From assembly GCA_900769695.1 (NCBI GenBank), contig CAAGHO010000055.1, positions 9,633 to 73,632 on the forward strand: DNA of 64,000 bases. The letters are read 5' to 3'. Within the stretch, counting starts at the first letter, position 1. The number at the start of each line of letters is the position of its first letter. Position numbers and translations under genes: made by a program. Origin of the DNA: Bacilli bacterium. Lineage in GTDB: Bacteria > Bacillota_I > Bacilli_A > RF39 > UBA660. The notes under the pieces were generated by a model. That model was not told the DNA's origin. It searched no databases and saw nothing but the letters and a program-made list of their open reading frames with translations. Shown one piece after another: positions 25,518-35,053 of this stretch.

Positions 25518-26582
25518 TTATTCTTCAGGCTGTTCCATTTTTCTTTTTTGATCTTCTGAAATTAAAGCATTAATTATATCATCTAAATCTCCATCCATAA
25601 CACGATCTAATTGTTTTGTTGTAAAACCAATTCTATGGTCTGTTACTCTGTTTTGTGGATAATTGTATGTTCTTATCTTTTCAGCACGATCACCTGTACC
25701 TATTTTATTTCTTCTTTCGGCACCTTGCTCTTCTTCTTGTTTTTGTAATTGTTGTTCATAAAGTCTTGCTTTTAAAACTTTCATAGCTTGTTCTTTATTT
25801 TGAATTTGACTTCTTTCATTTTGACAAGTTACAACTGTATTTGTTGGTAAGTGAGTAATTCTTACTGCTGAATCTGTTGTATTTACACCTTGTCCTCCAC
25901 AACCACTTGATCTATAAATATCTATTCTTAAATCACTTGGATTGATAACAATATCAACATCGTCATCTACTTCTGGCATTACAAGAACTGTGGCAGTTGA
26001 TGTTTGAAGTCTACCATTAGATTCTGTTACAGGAACTCTTTGAACTCTGTGAGAACCACTTTCATATTTTAATAGGGAATAAGCTCCTTCTCCTTTAATT
26101 AAAAATTCAATTTGACTGAATCCTCCAGCAGTTCCATCTACTGAGTTATATACTTTGTATGAAAATCCTTTTTTTTCAGCATAACGAGTATACATTCTAA
26201 ATAAGTCGCCCGCAAAAATATTAGCTTCATCTCCACCTGCAGCTCCACGAATTTCAATAACAACATTTTTATCATCATTAGGGTCTTTTGGTATTAATAA
26301 AACTTCTAATTCACTATCTAGAGCTTCTTTTTCTGATGTTAGTCTTTTTAAATCATCTTTGGCAATTTCAGAAAGTTCTGGATCTTTTACCATTTCTTCT
26401 GTTTCCTCAATATCAGTTAAAACTTTCTTATACTTTTTATAACAAGTAACTAACTCCTCTAAGCTAGACATTTCTTTTGATAATTCTCTAGTTTTCTTAA
26501 TATCACTTAATACTTCTGGCTTAGTTAATTCTTCTTCTATTGATTCATATCTTGTTAAAGTTGCTTCTAATCTATCGATCAT
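25518..26582 (-). CDS. prfA: Peptide chain release factor 1
   Basis: RF1 reads UAA and UAG. The 354-residue protein has the tripeptide PVT in RVQRVPVTESNGR (RF1 type, against SPF in the RF2 gene of this window) and GGQ in GCGGQGVNTTDSAVR. The start ATG 26582 follows AAAGGATG. It forms an operon with prmC. Having both release factors confirms the standard stop codons. Confidence 0.96.
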   Translation of the reverse strand: MIDRLEATLTRYESIEEELTKPEVLSDIKKTRELSKEMSSLEELVTCYKKYKKVLTDIEETEEMVKDPELSEIAKDDLKRLTSEKEALDSELEVLLIPKDPNDDKNVVIEIRGAAGGDEANIFAGDLFRMYTRYAEKKGFSYKVYNSVDGTAGGFSQIEFLIKGEGAYSLLKYESGSHRVQRVPVTESNGRLQTSTATVLVMPEVDDDVDIVINPSDLRIDIYRSSGCGGQGVNTTDSAVRITHLPTNTVVTCQNERSQIQNKEQAMKVLKARLYEQQLQKQEEEQGAERRNKIGTGDRAEKIRTYNYPQNRVTDHRIGFTTKQLDRVMDGDLDDIINALISEDQKRKMEQPEE

Positions 26583-26641
26583 AAAATCATCCTTTCATAA
26601 GTCAAACATATTATATCATATTCTAAATATAAAAACTAGAA

Positions 26642-27097
26642 TTATTGTTCTAATTCTAGTTCATCTTCGTCTATAACTACTAAATCTTTCAAATCATCAT
26701 CGCTATCATCATAAATGTCATCGTCATCGTCTGTATCATCATAATTATCTTCTTCTATTTCATCATTTATATCATCCTTAGAATCTTCATCTTCTTCGGA
26801 TTCATCTTCATCATCATCTGTATCCATTACTTTTACAACTTTATCTGATGTATGACGACTTCTTAAATCCCAAGTACCATCTTCTAACATTATAAATCTT
26901 TTATCTGTCGCTAAAGAAGTATAATAATCTCCTATCTTAGCATCAAAGCTAGATTCAGGTAACTCAAGTAATTTGATGATTTTCTTGAATAAATCTGCTG
27001 TATTGATTGATTTATTAGCATCTTCCAATAAGTAATATGTAATATCTTTATTTGATAATAATTCTAATTCATCTTTTGACATTTTATTTATATTCAT
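26642..27097 (-). CDS. rpoE: RNA polymerase delta subunit
   Basis: This Firmicutes-specific subunit improves RNA polymerase recycling and promoter selectivity. The 151-residue protein has the N-terminal HARE-HTH domain (residues ~1-90, with DGTWDLRSR) and a C-terminal disordered tail made almost wholly of Asp and Glu. That two-part plan is diagnostic. It lies downstream of argS, as in Bacillus, but has its own promoter (27170-27198). Confidence 0.95.
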   Translation of the reverse strand: MNINKMSKDELELLSNKDITYYLLEDANKSINTADLFKKIIKLLELPESSFDAKIGDYYTSLATDKRFIMLEDGTWDLRSRHTSDKVVKVMDTDDDEDESEEDEDSKDDINDEIEEDNYDDTDDDDDIYDDSDDDLKDLVVIDEDELELEQ

Positions 27098-27169
27098 ATA
27101 AATCCTCCTAATTAAAGCATTATATGCAACTGCATTGCTTTTTGATAGTAATTAATTTTGTCAAATAAA

Positions 27170-27198
27170 CTTATAACATATATTCTAACCAATTACAA
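27170..27198 (-). promoter_or_regulatory. Promoter of rpoE
   Basis: On the minus strand TTGTAA (27198-27193) and TATAAG (27175-27170) are 17 bases apart. A TTGACA box further down (27162-27157) has no well-spaced partner. Confidence 0.6.
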
Positions 27199-27205
27199 TA
27201 TATTT

Positions 27206-28954
27206 TTACATTTTTTCTGGAACTTTTAATCCAAGTGTATCTAATAATAGTAAATTTGTCTTATAAACTATATCTGTTAATACTAACCAAGATTCTTTTA
27301 ATAGTGCATCTTCTTCTAATAAAATTTTATTATCAGCATAGAAAGTATTATATTTACTAGTCAATGTATATAAATACTCTGCTATATCATTTAAAGATTT
27401 TGCTTCATATGCTTTTGTAAGTGTAATTGGTAGTTTTAAAAGAGTTAGTAATATTTCTCTATCTGTTTGATTTCCTATTTTACTATATGTTTCTTTTTTC
27501 TCTTCTTTTCCTTTTTCTAAAAGAGATTTCATTCTAATTGTTGAATATAAAATATATGGACCAGTTTTTCCTTCTACATCTGCAAATTTTGCAGGGTTAA
27601 AAATATAGTCTGTTCCTCTAAATGGTAAAAAGTCGGCATATTTTAAAGTTGCCATAGATATTATATTTATTGTTTCATCTAATTTTTCTTCTTTTACAAT
27701 ATCATAATTAATTCTCTTTTTAGTTTCTTCTTTTATTAAATCCATTAATGCTTTTAAAGACATAACTCCACCATCTCTAGTTTTAAATGGTTTTCCATCT
27801 AATCCATTCATTGTCCCAAAACCAATATACTCTAATTTTACGTTAGAATCTACTAATTCTGCTTTTCTACTAGCACGGAATACTTGTTCAAAGTGAAGTT
27901 GTTGTCTTAGGTCTGCACAATACCAAATTTCATCTGGATTAAATTTCTTTTTTCTTTCTAAAATTGTCGCTAAATCTGTTGTTTCATATGAAATAGAGCC
28001 ATTTGATTTAACTAATAATAGTGGTGGCATTGGTGAAGTTTCATCCTCTTCTTTAACCTCTACTATCTTGGCATTATCACTTAATTTTACTAAGTTCTTA
28101 GAATTCATTATTTCTAGTAATTCTGGAACGTATTCAGCAGCATCGCTTTCGCCTTCCCATAAATCGTAACTTACATTTAAATTATCATATACTTGTTTTA
28201 TTTCTTTTTTACTAATATCTACTACTTTTTTCCAAATATCATAATATCCTCTTTCATGATTTTGAATTTTTGTAGTAATAATTCTTGCTTCTTCTAAGTA
28301 TTCTTCATCTTCTTTTGCTTTAGTACTTGCTTCTGGATAGATTTTTTCTAAATCACTATTAGTAATTGGTAGGTCAACTAAAGTATAATCACCCTGATAA
28401 GCTTCGTCAAAAAAGGCAAGGTCAGGATATCTTTTCTTTAATTCTAGAACTACAAGTCCTAAAGGTCTACCATAATCACCTAAATGAGCATCACTAATTA
28501 CTTCTTGTCCTAATAATTTAGCAAGTCGTTTTAATGCTTCTCCTAAATTAGCACTTCTTAAGTGTCCTACATGTAATGCTTTTGCAACATTTGCACCACC
28601 ATAATCTAGCATAATTTTTTTATGTTCTTGCATATCAATATTATTTAAAATATCATCTTCCATACTATTAACAAGATTAATTAAAAATTCATCCGAAAAA
28701 CTTAGATTAATAAACCCAGGTCCAGCAATATTTATATTTGTAAATCTACTATCAGATTCTAAAACTTCCTTAATTTTACCTGCAATTACAATAGGACTTT
28801 CATGATAGATTTTAGCTAAAGACATCGCATCGTTTATTTGATAATCACCTAATTCTTTTAATTTTGAAGGTTGTAAAATAAATCTATCAATTTCATATCC
28901 AGCACTTTTTATAAGCTCTTTTATATCTTTTTCTACATTTTTAATAATACTCAT
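27206..28954 (-). CDS. argS: Arginyl-tRNA synthetase
   Basis: This class I synthetase charges tRNA-Arg. The 582-residue protein has the HIGH-type motif KALHVGHLRSANLG (HVGH), the MSL-type segment FKTRDGGVMSL in place of KMSKS, and the arginine-family C-terminal helical domain. The N-terminal ArgRS additional domain is present (first ~115 residues). No T-box is evident upstream; the DUF1934 gene ends four bases before it, so the two form one transcript. Confidence 0.96.
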   Translation of the reverse strand: MSIIKNVEKDIKELIKSAGYEIDRFILQPSKLKELGDYQINDAMSLAKIYHESPIVIAGKIKEVLESDSRFTNINIAGPGFINLSFSDEFLINLVNSMEDDILNNIDMQEHKKIMLDYGGANVAKALHVGHLRSANLGEALKRLAKLLGQEVISDAHLGDYGRPLGLVVLELKKRYPDLAFFDEAYQGDYTLVDLPITNSDLEKIYPEASTKAKEDEEYLEEARIITTKIQNHERGYYDIWKKVVDISKKEIKQVYDNLNVSYDLWEGESDAAEYVPELLEIMNSKNLVKLSDNAKIVEVKEEDETSPMPPLLLVKSNGSISYETTDLATILERKKKFNPDEIWYCADLRQQLHFEQVFRASRKAELVDSNVKLEYIGFGTMNGLDGKPFKTRDGGVMSLKALMDLIKEETKKRINYDIVKEEKLDETINIISMATLKYADFLPFRGTDYIFNPAKFADVEGKTGPYILYSTIRMKSLLEKGKEEKKETYSKIGNQTDREILLTLLKLPITLTKAYEAKSLNDIAEYLYTLTSKYNTFYADNKILLEEDALLKESWLVLTDIVYKTNLLLLDTLGLKVPEKM

Positions 28955-28958
28955 ATTA

Positions 28959-29297
28959 TCACTCCATCTCTATTAAATAGTTATAGCTATCATCATCTAT
29001 TTGATACTCAATTTCTACTTTTTCATTTTCTACATTAAACTTATTAGTAATTAAATTAATATTAACATTATTTTGTAACTCTTTGATAAAGACTACTCCT
29101 TGATTTTTAGAAAAATTATATTCTAAATAAATATCTTTATTATCTCTTATTAAAATTTTTTCATCTAGTGATAAAAAAACATTTGTATCAGAGTTTTTTT
29201 CAAAATAATTAATTTTATTATTTTTTATTGTTAGTAGTATATCATATTTAATGGTATTATCGTTTGTTTTTAAAGAAATTTTTGCATTTTTATTCAT
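28959..29297 (-). CDS. ywiB: DUF1934 family protein (YwiB-like)
   Basis: This 112-residue beta-rich protein has alternating short strands (YDILLTIKNNKINYFE, VEIEYQIDDDSYNY), fitting the DUF1934 calycin-like family. Bacillus ywiB lies directly upstream of argS, as here. Function unknown. I chose ATG 29297 with GAGGTG nine bases upstream. The homology call rests mainly on size, strand pattern and synteny. Confidence 0.7.
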   Translation of the reverse strand: MNKNAKISLKTNDNTIKYDILLTIKNNKINYFEKNSDTNVFLSLDEKILIRDNKDIYLEYNFSKNQGVVFIKELQNNVNINLITNKFNVENEKVEIEYQIDDDSYNYLIEME

Positions 29298-29402
29298 TTT
29301 CTGCACCTCTAAAATTTACATTTCAAATTATACCATAAAACTATCAATTTTAATACATATTTTGAAAGTTATTCTTTCATACTAAATTTAGGAGGAATGA
29401 AG

Positions 29403-31370
29403 ATGAGGAAATTTTTTAAACTACTTTGTAAATTATTTGTTATTATAATTGTTTTTATTTTAATCTTTAAGGGTGCGATTTTCCTCTATTTAAAGACTAC
29501 TCCTAAACTTGAAATTGGTAGTGCGAATAATATTTTGATATATGATAAGGATAAAAAGCTTTTCTTTCAAGGAAATGAATCTAAAGAATGGACTAGTCTT
29601 AAAAATATCTCTAAATACGTAATTGATTCTACAATTTATACGGAAGATAAACATTTCTATTCCCATAATGGTTTTGATTATAAAAGAATTTTGAAAGCTA
29701 GTATGATTAATATTTCTTCTAGGAGTACAAAGCAAGGTGCTTCTACTATTACGCAACAATATGCGAAAAATTTGTTTCTTGATTTTGATAAAACTTGGAA
29801 AAGAAAATGGGATGAAATGTGGTATACATTAAGAATTGAAAATGCTTATTCTAAAGATGAAATACTTGAAGGATACTTAAATACAATTAACTATGGTCAT
29901 GGTATGTATGGAATTGAAAATGCATCTAAGTTTTACTTTAATAAAAGTGCTAAAGACTTGGATTTAGCAGAAGCAGCAATGATTACTGGTATTCCAAAGT
30001 CACCAGCAAATTACTCACCTGTAGTTGATTTTGATATGGCTAAGAAAAGGCAATTATTAGTTTTAAATTCTTTAGTAGAAAATAATGTTATCACAGAAGA
30101 AGAAAAGAATAATGCCTATAATGAAAGTTTAGTTATCGTTGGAGAAAAAAAAGAAGAAAATTCTCAAAATTTAATGTATTTCCATGATGCTGTCTTAGAT
30201 GAATTGGAAACTATCAGTAGTATACCTAAATCTTTAACAGAAACTAAGGGATTAAAAATATATACAACACTTGATAATAGGGCACAAGAAAATTTGGATA
30301 AAAATATTTTAGAAGCTATTCCTATGAATTCAAAAATCCAAACTGCTGCGGTTATGATGAATCCAAACAATGGAGAGATAATTGCTTTAGCAGGAGGTAA
30401 AAATTACAATGAATCATCATATAATAGGGCAACTGATTCTAAAAGACAAGTTGGTTCTACTATGAAACCTTATTTATATTATGCTGCCCTAGAAAATGGA
30501 TTCACCTCTTCTACTTCTTTTACTAGTCAAGCTACTACATTTAATTTATCTAATAATCAAACTTATTCTCCTAAAAATAATAATGATGTATATGGAAACA
30601 AGCCTATTTCTATGGCAACAGCAATCGCTTATTCAGAAAATATTTATGCTGTTAAAACTCATTTATTTTTAGGTCAAGATGCTTTAATTAATGTTGCTAA
30701 AAGAGTTGGAATAGAATCAAAATTACAAAAAGTACCTTCTCTTCCTTTAGGTACAAATGATATTAATATAATTGAAATGGCAAGGGGATATTCCGCTTTT
30801 GCAAATTTAGGATATAAAATTAAACCTCATTTTATTAGAAAAATCGAAGATAAAGATGGAAATGTTTTATATGAATATAAGGAAGTAAAAACAGCTGTTT
30901 TAAATAAAAGTCTTTGCTTTATTCTAAATAATATGCTTACTGCTACTTATGATAAAGACTATATTGATTATAATTATCCTACAGCTGTTGGAATTGCTTC
31001 CAAAATGACACATACTTACTCTTTAAAGAGTGGAACAACTTCAACTGATAATTGGAACATTGGATTTAATCCCGATATCTTAACTGCTGTATGGGTTGGA
31101 TATGATGATAACACTATTTTGAAATCAAGTGAATATAAATATTCGCAAAATATTTGGCTAAATTCTATGGAAAATTATTTAAAAGATAAAGAAAATAAAT
31201 GGTATGAAAAACCTAGTAATATTTCAGAAGTACTAGTAAATCCTATTACTGGTAAACCAGCAAATAATACCGACCAGAAGAAAAAAATAATGTATTTTAT
31301 AAAGGGTACAGAACCAACTGCAGCTGATCCTGTTTTTGATGAAAAATTTAATAATTCAGTAGCTTCTTAA
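29403..31370 (+). CDS. Class A penicillin-binding protein
   Basis: This bifunctional wall polymerase and cross-linker has 655 residues with one N-terminal membrane span (~10-32). The glycosyltransferase domain shows EDKHFYSHNGFDY and the GASTITQQYAKN motif. The transpeptidase domain carries the SxxK nucleophile STMK, the SEN motif and KSGTTS. The TM-GT-TP plan is PbpF/PbpG-like in size. ATG 29403 is the start because AGGAGG lies 7 bases before it, while the ATG six bases upstream is too close. It is a single plus-strand gene, opposite to its upstream neighbours. Confidence 0.93.
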   Translation: MRKFFKLLCKLFVIIIVFILIFKGAIFLYLKTTPKLEIGSANNILIYDKDKKLFFQGNESKEWTSLKNISKYVIDSTIYTEDKHFYSHNGFDYKRILKASMINISSRSTKQGASTITQQYAKNLFLDFDKTWKRKWDEMWYTLRIENAYSKDEILEGYLNTINYGHGMYGIENASKFYFNKSAKDLDLAEAAMITGIPKSPANYSPVVDFDMAKKRQLLVLNSLVENNVITEEEKNNAYNESLVIVGEKKEENSQNLMYFHDAVLDELETISSIPKSLTETKGLKIYTTLDNRAQENLDKNILEAIPMNSKIQTAAVMMNPNNGEIIALAGGKNYNESSYNRATDSKRQVGSTMKPYLYYAALENGFTSSTSFTSQATTFNLSNNQTYSPKNNNDVYGNKPISMATAIAYSENIYAVKTHLFLGQDALINVAKRVGIESKLQKVPSLPLGTNDINIIEMARGYSAFANLGYKIKPHFIRKIEDKDGNVLYEYKEVKTAVLNKSLCFILNNMLTATYDKDYIDYNYPTAVGIASKMTHTYSLKSGTTSTDNWNIGFNPDILTAVWVGYDDNTILKSSEYKYSQNIWLNSMENYLKDKENKWYEKPSNISEVLVNPITGKPANNTDQKKKIMYFIKGTEPTAADPVFDEKFNNSVAS

Positions 31371-31378
31371 AATAATAA

Positions 31379-31407
31379 TTGTTTGTTTTCCTATAATTTG
31401 ATATAAT
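31379..31407 (+). promoter_or_regulatory. Promoter of lemA
   Basis: TTGTTT (31379-31384) and TATAAT (31402-31407) are 17 bases apart, 26 bases before the lemA start. Confidence 0.75.
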
Positions 31408-31433
31408 TAATTTATTAATAGGGGATGATAAAT

Positions 31434-31994
31434 ATGTTTTATATCATTATAGGAAGTATTACTCTTATAGCTTTAATTTTACTTATAATTGTTATTTATT
31501 ATAATAGATTTCAATATAATATTATTAAAACAAAAGAAGCTGAAGCTAACATAGAAATTTATCTAGATAAGAAATTAGAGCTTATAAAAAGATGTGTTCC
31601 TATTATTAAAGATGAGTTAAAAATGAAAGAATATCTACCTGAGGTTGATAATATTAATAAAGATGATATTAACCACTTTGAATTTAATAATCAACTAGCT
31701 GATATTTCTAAGAAATTATTTAAAACAATCGATGATAATGACAAGTTATATAAGAGTGAAGCTTTAAATAAAGTTTTAGAAGAATATAATGATAACGAAG
31801 TTGAACTTATTGGAACAATTAAATTTTATAATAATACTGTTGTTAATTATAATCATTTAATTCTTGCTTTTCCATCTAATATAATTCGTTTATTATTTGG
31901 TTATAAGCAAAAAGAATTTTACTCACATGAAAAAAGAGAAATGTTTGAAATCTTAAAAGAAGAGAAAGATTCAAAAAAGAAAAATAAAAACTGA
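31434..31994 (+). CDS. lemA: LemA family membrane protein
   Basis: The 186-residue protein has a long N-terminal membrane span (residues 1-22), then YNRFQYNIIKTKEAEANIEIYLDKKLELI, a coiled four-helix domain, and FYNNTVVNYNHLILAFPSNII near the end. The YN...v.ea.a.id and FPS motifs mark LemA. Function is poorly known; LemA proteins are envelope-associated. I chose ATG 31434 with GGGG 9-12 bases upstream. The terminal stop lies in a shared terminator. Confidence 0.85.
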   Translation: MFYIIIGSITLIALILLIIVIYYNRFQYNIIKTKEAEANIEIYLDKKLELIKRCVPIIKDELKMKEYLPEVDNINKDDINHFEFNNQLADISKKLFKTIDDNDKLYKSEALNKVLEEYNDNEVELIGTIKFYNNTVVNYNHLILAFPSNIIRLLFGYKQKEFYSHEKREMFEILKEEKDSKKKNKN

Positions 31995-32014
31995 TATCAA
32001 TTTATCAGTTTTTA
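31987..32014. terminator. Bidirectional terminator between lemA and ung
   Basis: AAAACTGATA (31987-31996) pairs with TATCAGTTTT (32003-32012) around six bases. A/T runs on both sides allow use by the convergent genes. Confidence 0.85.
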
Positions 32015-32020
32015 TTATGA

Positions 32021-32695
32021 TTATTTTTCAATACGCCAATCTATTTCTTTTAGACCTTTACTCTTTAAAAATGCATTAGTTTTGGAAAATGGTCTACTAC
32101 CAAAGAAACCATTATATGCAGAAAATGGAGATGGATGAGCAGATTCTATAACATAATGGTTAGGATTTGTTATTAATTTCTTTTTGTTTCTAGCAAAATT
32201 ACCCCATAATATAAATACAACTGGGGTTTCTTTTTCATTAAGTTTTTTTATTACTTCATCAGTAAATTGTTCCCATCCTATATCTTTATGAGAAGCAGGA
32301 TGAGATTCTTGAACTGTTAAGACTGTATTTAAAAGTAAAACTCCTTCTTCTGCCCAAGGAATTAAAGAATTTGATGTAGGAAAAGGGATACCTAAATCAC
32401 TTTCCATTTCTTTGAAAATATTTTGAAGTGAAGGAGGTTTTCTTACACAATTTTTTACCGAAAAGGAAAGACCTTCAGCCTGATTTACTCCATGATATGG
32501 ATCTTGTCCTAAAATTACTACTTTAGTATCTTTATAGCTTGTATGTCTAAAAGCATTAAAAATTTCACATTTTTTTGGATAAATCGTTTTTTCACTATAT
32601 TCCTTATCAATAAATTCTATTAATTTTTTAAAATAGTCCTTATTATATTCTTCTTCTAAATATAAATCCCAATCATTACCTATCACGTATATCAC
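32021..32695 (-). CDS. ung: Uracil-DNA glycosylase
   Basis: It removes uracil from DNA to begin base excision repair. The 224-residue protein has the family-1 water-activating motif GQDPYHG, the uracil pocket LLNTVLTV, and the minor-groove loop HPSPFSA. Its length is the family norm. It ends in a terminator shared with lemA, and about 25 bases separate it from the lysR gene upstream. Confidence 0.96.
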   Translation of the reverse strand: MIYVIGNDWDLYLEEEYNKDYFKKLIEFIDKEYSEKTIYPKKCEIFNAFRHTSYKDTKVVILGQDPYHGVNQAEGLSFSVKNCVRKPPSLQNIFKEMESDLGIPFPTSNSLIPWAEEGVLLLNTVLTVQESHPASHKDIGWEQFTDEVIKKLNEKETPVVFILWGNFARNKKKLITNPNHYVIESAHPSPFSAYNGFFGSRPFSKTNAFLKSKGLKEIDWRIEK

Positions 32696-32719
32696 CTCTT
32701 TAATTATAGCATTTATAAA

Positions 32720-33607
32720 TTATTTGTTCAAATTTAGATAATCAATGAATTTTGAACAATATGATGGCATAATATTATTTTTAAGTGTAATAATTCCATA
32801 ATCAACATTTTCAGTATCCGGTGTTGTCTTAATTTCATATAAATGTTTTGTTTTTAACTCTTCTGAAGCATAAAGCTTTGTTACATAACCAATACCATAA
32901 CCTATTTTAGTAAAATCTATTAAAAGATTAGAACTTCCGATATTCATAATAGGATCTACTTTTATATTGTTTTCCTTAAAATATTTTTCTATGCTTCTTC
33001 TAGAATTAGATGGATTCTTCTGAAGTAATAGTGGATATTTAATGATTTCTTGGATATTTTGTCTTTTTGTATATAGTTCCTTATATTTGTTACTTGCTAC
33101 AAAAATATATTTTGTTGTTCCAAGTTTACTATATTTCAAATCAAGTTCACGCTCTTCAGGAAATTTACTAATAATAATATCTATTATTCCATTTCTTAAT
33201 TTTTTGATTAATTTTTGGGTGGGGTCTGTATCTATATCAATATGAATATTTGGATATTTTTCATGAAATATTTCTATATGTTTTAATAAATACTTTCTAG
33301 TCAAACTTGTACTGATACCTATCTTTATGGTTCCATAATTTATAGCTTTTACTTCATCAATCTTTCTTTCCGCTTCATCAAATAAGATTAAAGCTTGTTT
33401 TACATCCATATAAATTTTCTCACCATATTGATTTAAAACAACGCCCCTTTTTGTTCTCACAAAAAGAGGTTCACCTAATGATTGCTCTAAATTTTTAATA
33501 TGCTTAGTTACAGCCGGTTGCGATATATTAAGTTGCTTACTTGCTTGGGTGATGTTTTTACAGTTTGCGACTGTATAGAATATTCTATATAATTCTAAAT
33601 TAATCAT
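32720..33607 (-). CDS. LysR-family transcriptional regulator
   Basis: The 295-residue protein has an N-terminal winged HTH (NITQASKQLNISQPAVTKHI) and a periplasmic-binding-like effector domain from about residue 90. The effector is unknown. It is divergent from the HD-domain gene at 33697, and LysR proteins usually regulate the divergent neighbour. An inverted repeat AGTTAT-A-ATAACT sits at 33618-33630, between the two genes. Confidence 0.9.
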   Translation of the reverse strand: MINLELYRIFYTVANCKNITQASKQLNISQPAVTKHIKNLEQSLGEPLFVRTKRGVVLNQYGEKIYMDVKQALILFDEAERKIDEVKAINYGTIKIGISTSLTRKYLLKHIEIFHEKYPNIHIDIDTDPTQKLIKKLRNGIIDIIISKFPEERELDLKYSKLGTTKYIFVASNKYKELYTKRQNIQEIIKYPLLLQKNPSNSRRSIEKYFKENNIKVDPIMNIGSSNLLIDFTKIGYGIGYVTKLYASEELKTKHLYEIKTTPDTENVDYGIITLKNNIMPSYCSKFIDYLNLNK

Positions 33608-33617
33608 AATAACCTCC

Positions 33618-33630
33618 AGTTATAATAACT
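33618..33630. promoter_or_regulatory. Candidate LysR operator
   Basis: AGTTAT-A-ATAACT is a perfect inverted repeat containing the T-N11-A spacing typical of LysR sites. It is adjacent to the lysR ribosome site. Confidence 0.5.
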
Positions 33631-33696
33631 ATATTTTTTATGTATTTTAATTATATTAAAATTTCTGTTACTATACAAGTAGAAAGAGGTGATTTT

Positions 33697-34593
33697 ATGA
33701 GTTATTTATCTAAAGAAGAAATTGAAAAAATTGTTAAAAATGGAGATAGTGGGAAATATTCACATGTTATGATTTGTTTAGATCATTTTGATTATAACTA
33801 TTTTCCAATCTATATTAATCGAGATGACAAAATTATGAGTGTAATTGATAGTTTTAACGCTCAAAATGTTGGAAATATGTTATCTATTGAAGAAATATAT
33901 AATTATGATATGAATCTTGATGAGCAATTAAATGAAACAAGAGCCTATCATATAGATATTAATACTGATAAAAATAACGATATTATCAACAAGGCATTGG
34001 AATTTGCTACTAAAAAGCATAAAGGACAGATGAGAAAATCAGAAGAAAAAAAGGAATACATTACCCATCCAATCAATGTTGCTAATCTTGTAAAAAAGTA
34101 CAAAGTTTCTCATCATATTGATTCATTAATTGCAGCAGCATATTTACATGATACTTTAGAAGATACAAATACTACTTATTATGAATTAGTGGAAAACTTT
34201 GGGGTAGAAGTGGCAAGTTTGGTCAGTGAACTAACAACTAACCGTGATATGAAAAAGGAAATAGGAAAAGAAAAATATTTAGCCTATAAATTGAAAGAAA
34301 TGACAAACTGGGCCTTAGTAATAAAATTATGTGATAGGTTAGATAACGTTTCAGATCTCTATGGCGTAGATTCTAAATTTAGAACAAGATATATTAATGA
34401 AACTATATTTATCTTAACTTATGTTGTTAATAATAGGAATCTTACTCAAACTCATCTCAATATTATTAAAGATATTAATTCTATTGTAGGTATCATCGTT
34501 AATTCAACATTTGATGAAAAAAGTGAAGCAAAAACAAAAATCAAATCTATAAATGAAATTGTTTCACAAAAAAAGAGCTATGAAAATTCATAG
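33697..34593 (+). CDS. HD-domain phosphohydrolase, RelA/SpoT hydrolase-like
   Basis: The 298-residue protein has an unfamiliar N-terminal region (about 90 residues) and then an HD domain of the SpoT/MESH1 type: THPINVANLVKKY, AAAYLHDTLEDTNTTY and VIKLCDRLDNVSDL. The residues for metal and phosphate are in place. SpoT-like enzymes cleave (p)ppGpp, but substrate is not proven here, and no synthetase domain is present. ATG 33697 follows AGAGGTGATTTT. It is divergent from a LysR regulator. Confidence 0.75.
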   Translation: MSYLSKEEIEKIVKNGDSGKYSHVMICLDHFDYNYFPIYINRDDKIMSVIDSFNAQNVGNMLSIEEIYNYDMNLDEQLNETRAYHIDINTDKNNDIINKALEFATKKHKGQMRKSEEKKEYITHPINVANLVKKYKVSHHIDSLIAAAYLHDTLEDTNTTYYELVENFGVEVASLVSELTTNRDMKKEIGKEKYLAYKLKEMTNWALVIKLCDRLDNVSDLYGVDSKFRTRYINETIFILTYVVNNRNLTQTHLNIIKDINSIVGIIVNSTFDEKSEAKTKIKSINEIVSQKKSYENS

Positions 34594-34603
34594 CTTTATT
34601 TAT
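34576..34603. terminator. Terminator shared by the HD gene and rlmH
   Basis: AGCTATGA (34576-34583) pairs with TCATAGCT (34588-34595) around AAAT, with T-rich sequence on either side. Confidence 0.7.
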
Positions 34604-35051
34604 GATAACTCTCATTATTATTTATTTTATAACTACGATATATTTGTTCTAGAAGTAATACTCTAAATAATTGATGCGGGAAAGTTAATGTTGAAAATGA
34701 AAGATGATAATTAGCCTTATCTTTTATACTTTTATCTATACCATAACTACCACCTATTACAAAGGTAATGTTACTGCTAATTGTTAAAGTTTCATCTAAC
34801 TTTCTTGCTAACTGTTCTGATGATATTTGTTTTCCTTCTATTTCTAAGGTTATTAAATAATCTTTAGAATCAATATATTTTTCTATTTGTTCTTTTTCTG
34901 AATTTAAAACTTTATTAATATTATCATAATCATAGTCTTTTACTTCTATAAGGTTTAATTTAGTATATTTTGATATTCTTTTTGTATACTCATCTATGGC
35001 ATCTCTTAAATATTTTTCTTTAATTTTTCCAACACAAATTATCTTTATCAT
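34596..35051 (-). CDS. rlmH: 23S rRNA (pseudouridine1915-N3) methyltransferase
   Basis: RlmH methylates m3-pseudouridine 1915 in helix 69 of 23S rRNA. The 151-residue protein is the normal length and has the SPOUT-family features ITLEIEGKQISS, FVIGGSYGID and the C-terminal LTFPHQLFRVLLLEQIYRSY knot motif. It is the last gene of a minus-strand unit that starts with the DHH gene at 40094. An origin-proximal position is usual for rlmH. Confidence 0.96.
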   Translation of the reverse strand: MIKIICVGKIKEKYLRDAIDEYTKRISKYTKLNLIEVKDYDYDNINKVLNSEKEQIEKYIDSKDYLITLEIEGKQISSEQLARKLDETLTISSNITFVIGGSYGIDKSIKDKANYHLSFSTLTFPHQLFRVLLLEQIYRSYKINNNESYHK

Positions 35052-35053
35052 AT

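Noticed and set aside
27110..27155. Hairpin before rpoE as a riboswitch or T-box
   Set aside because: No T-box or known riboswitch motif is present; it is a simple inverted repeat at the predicted transcript start.
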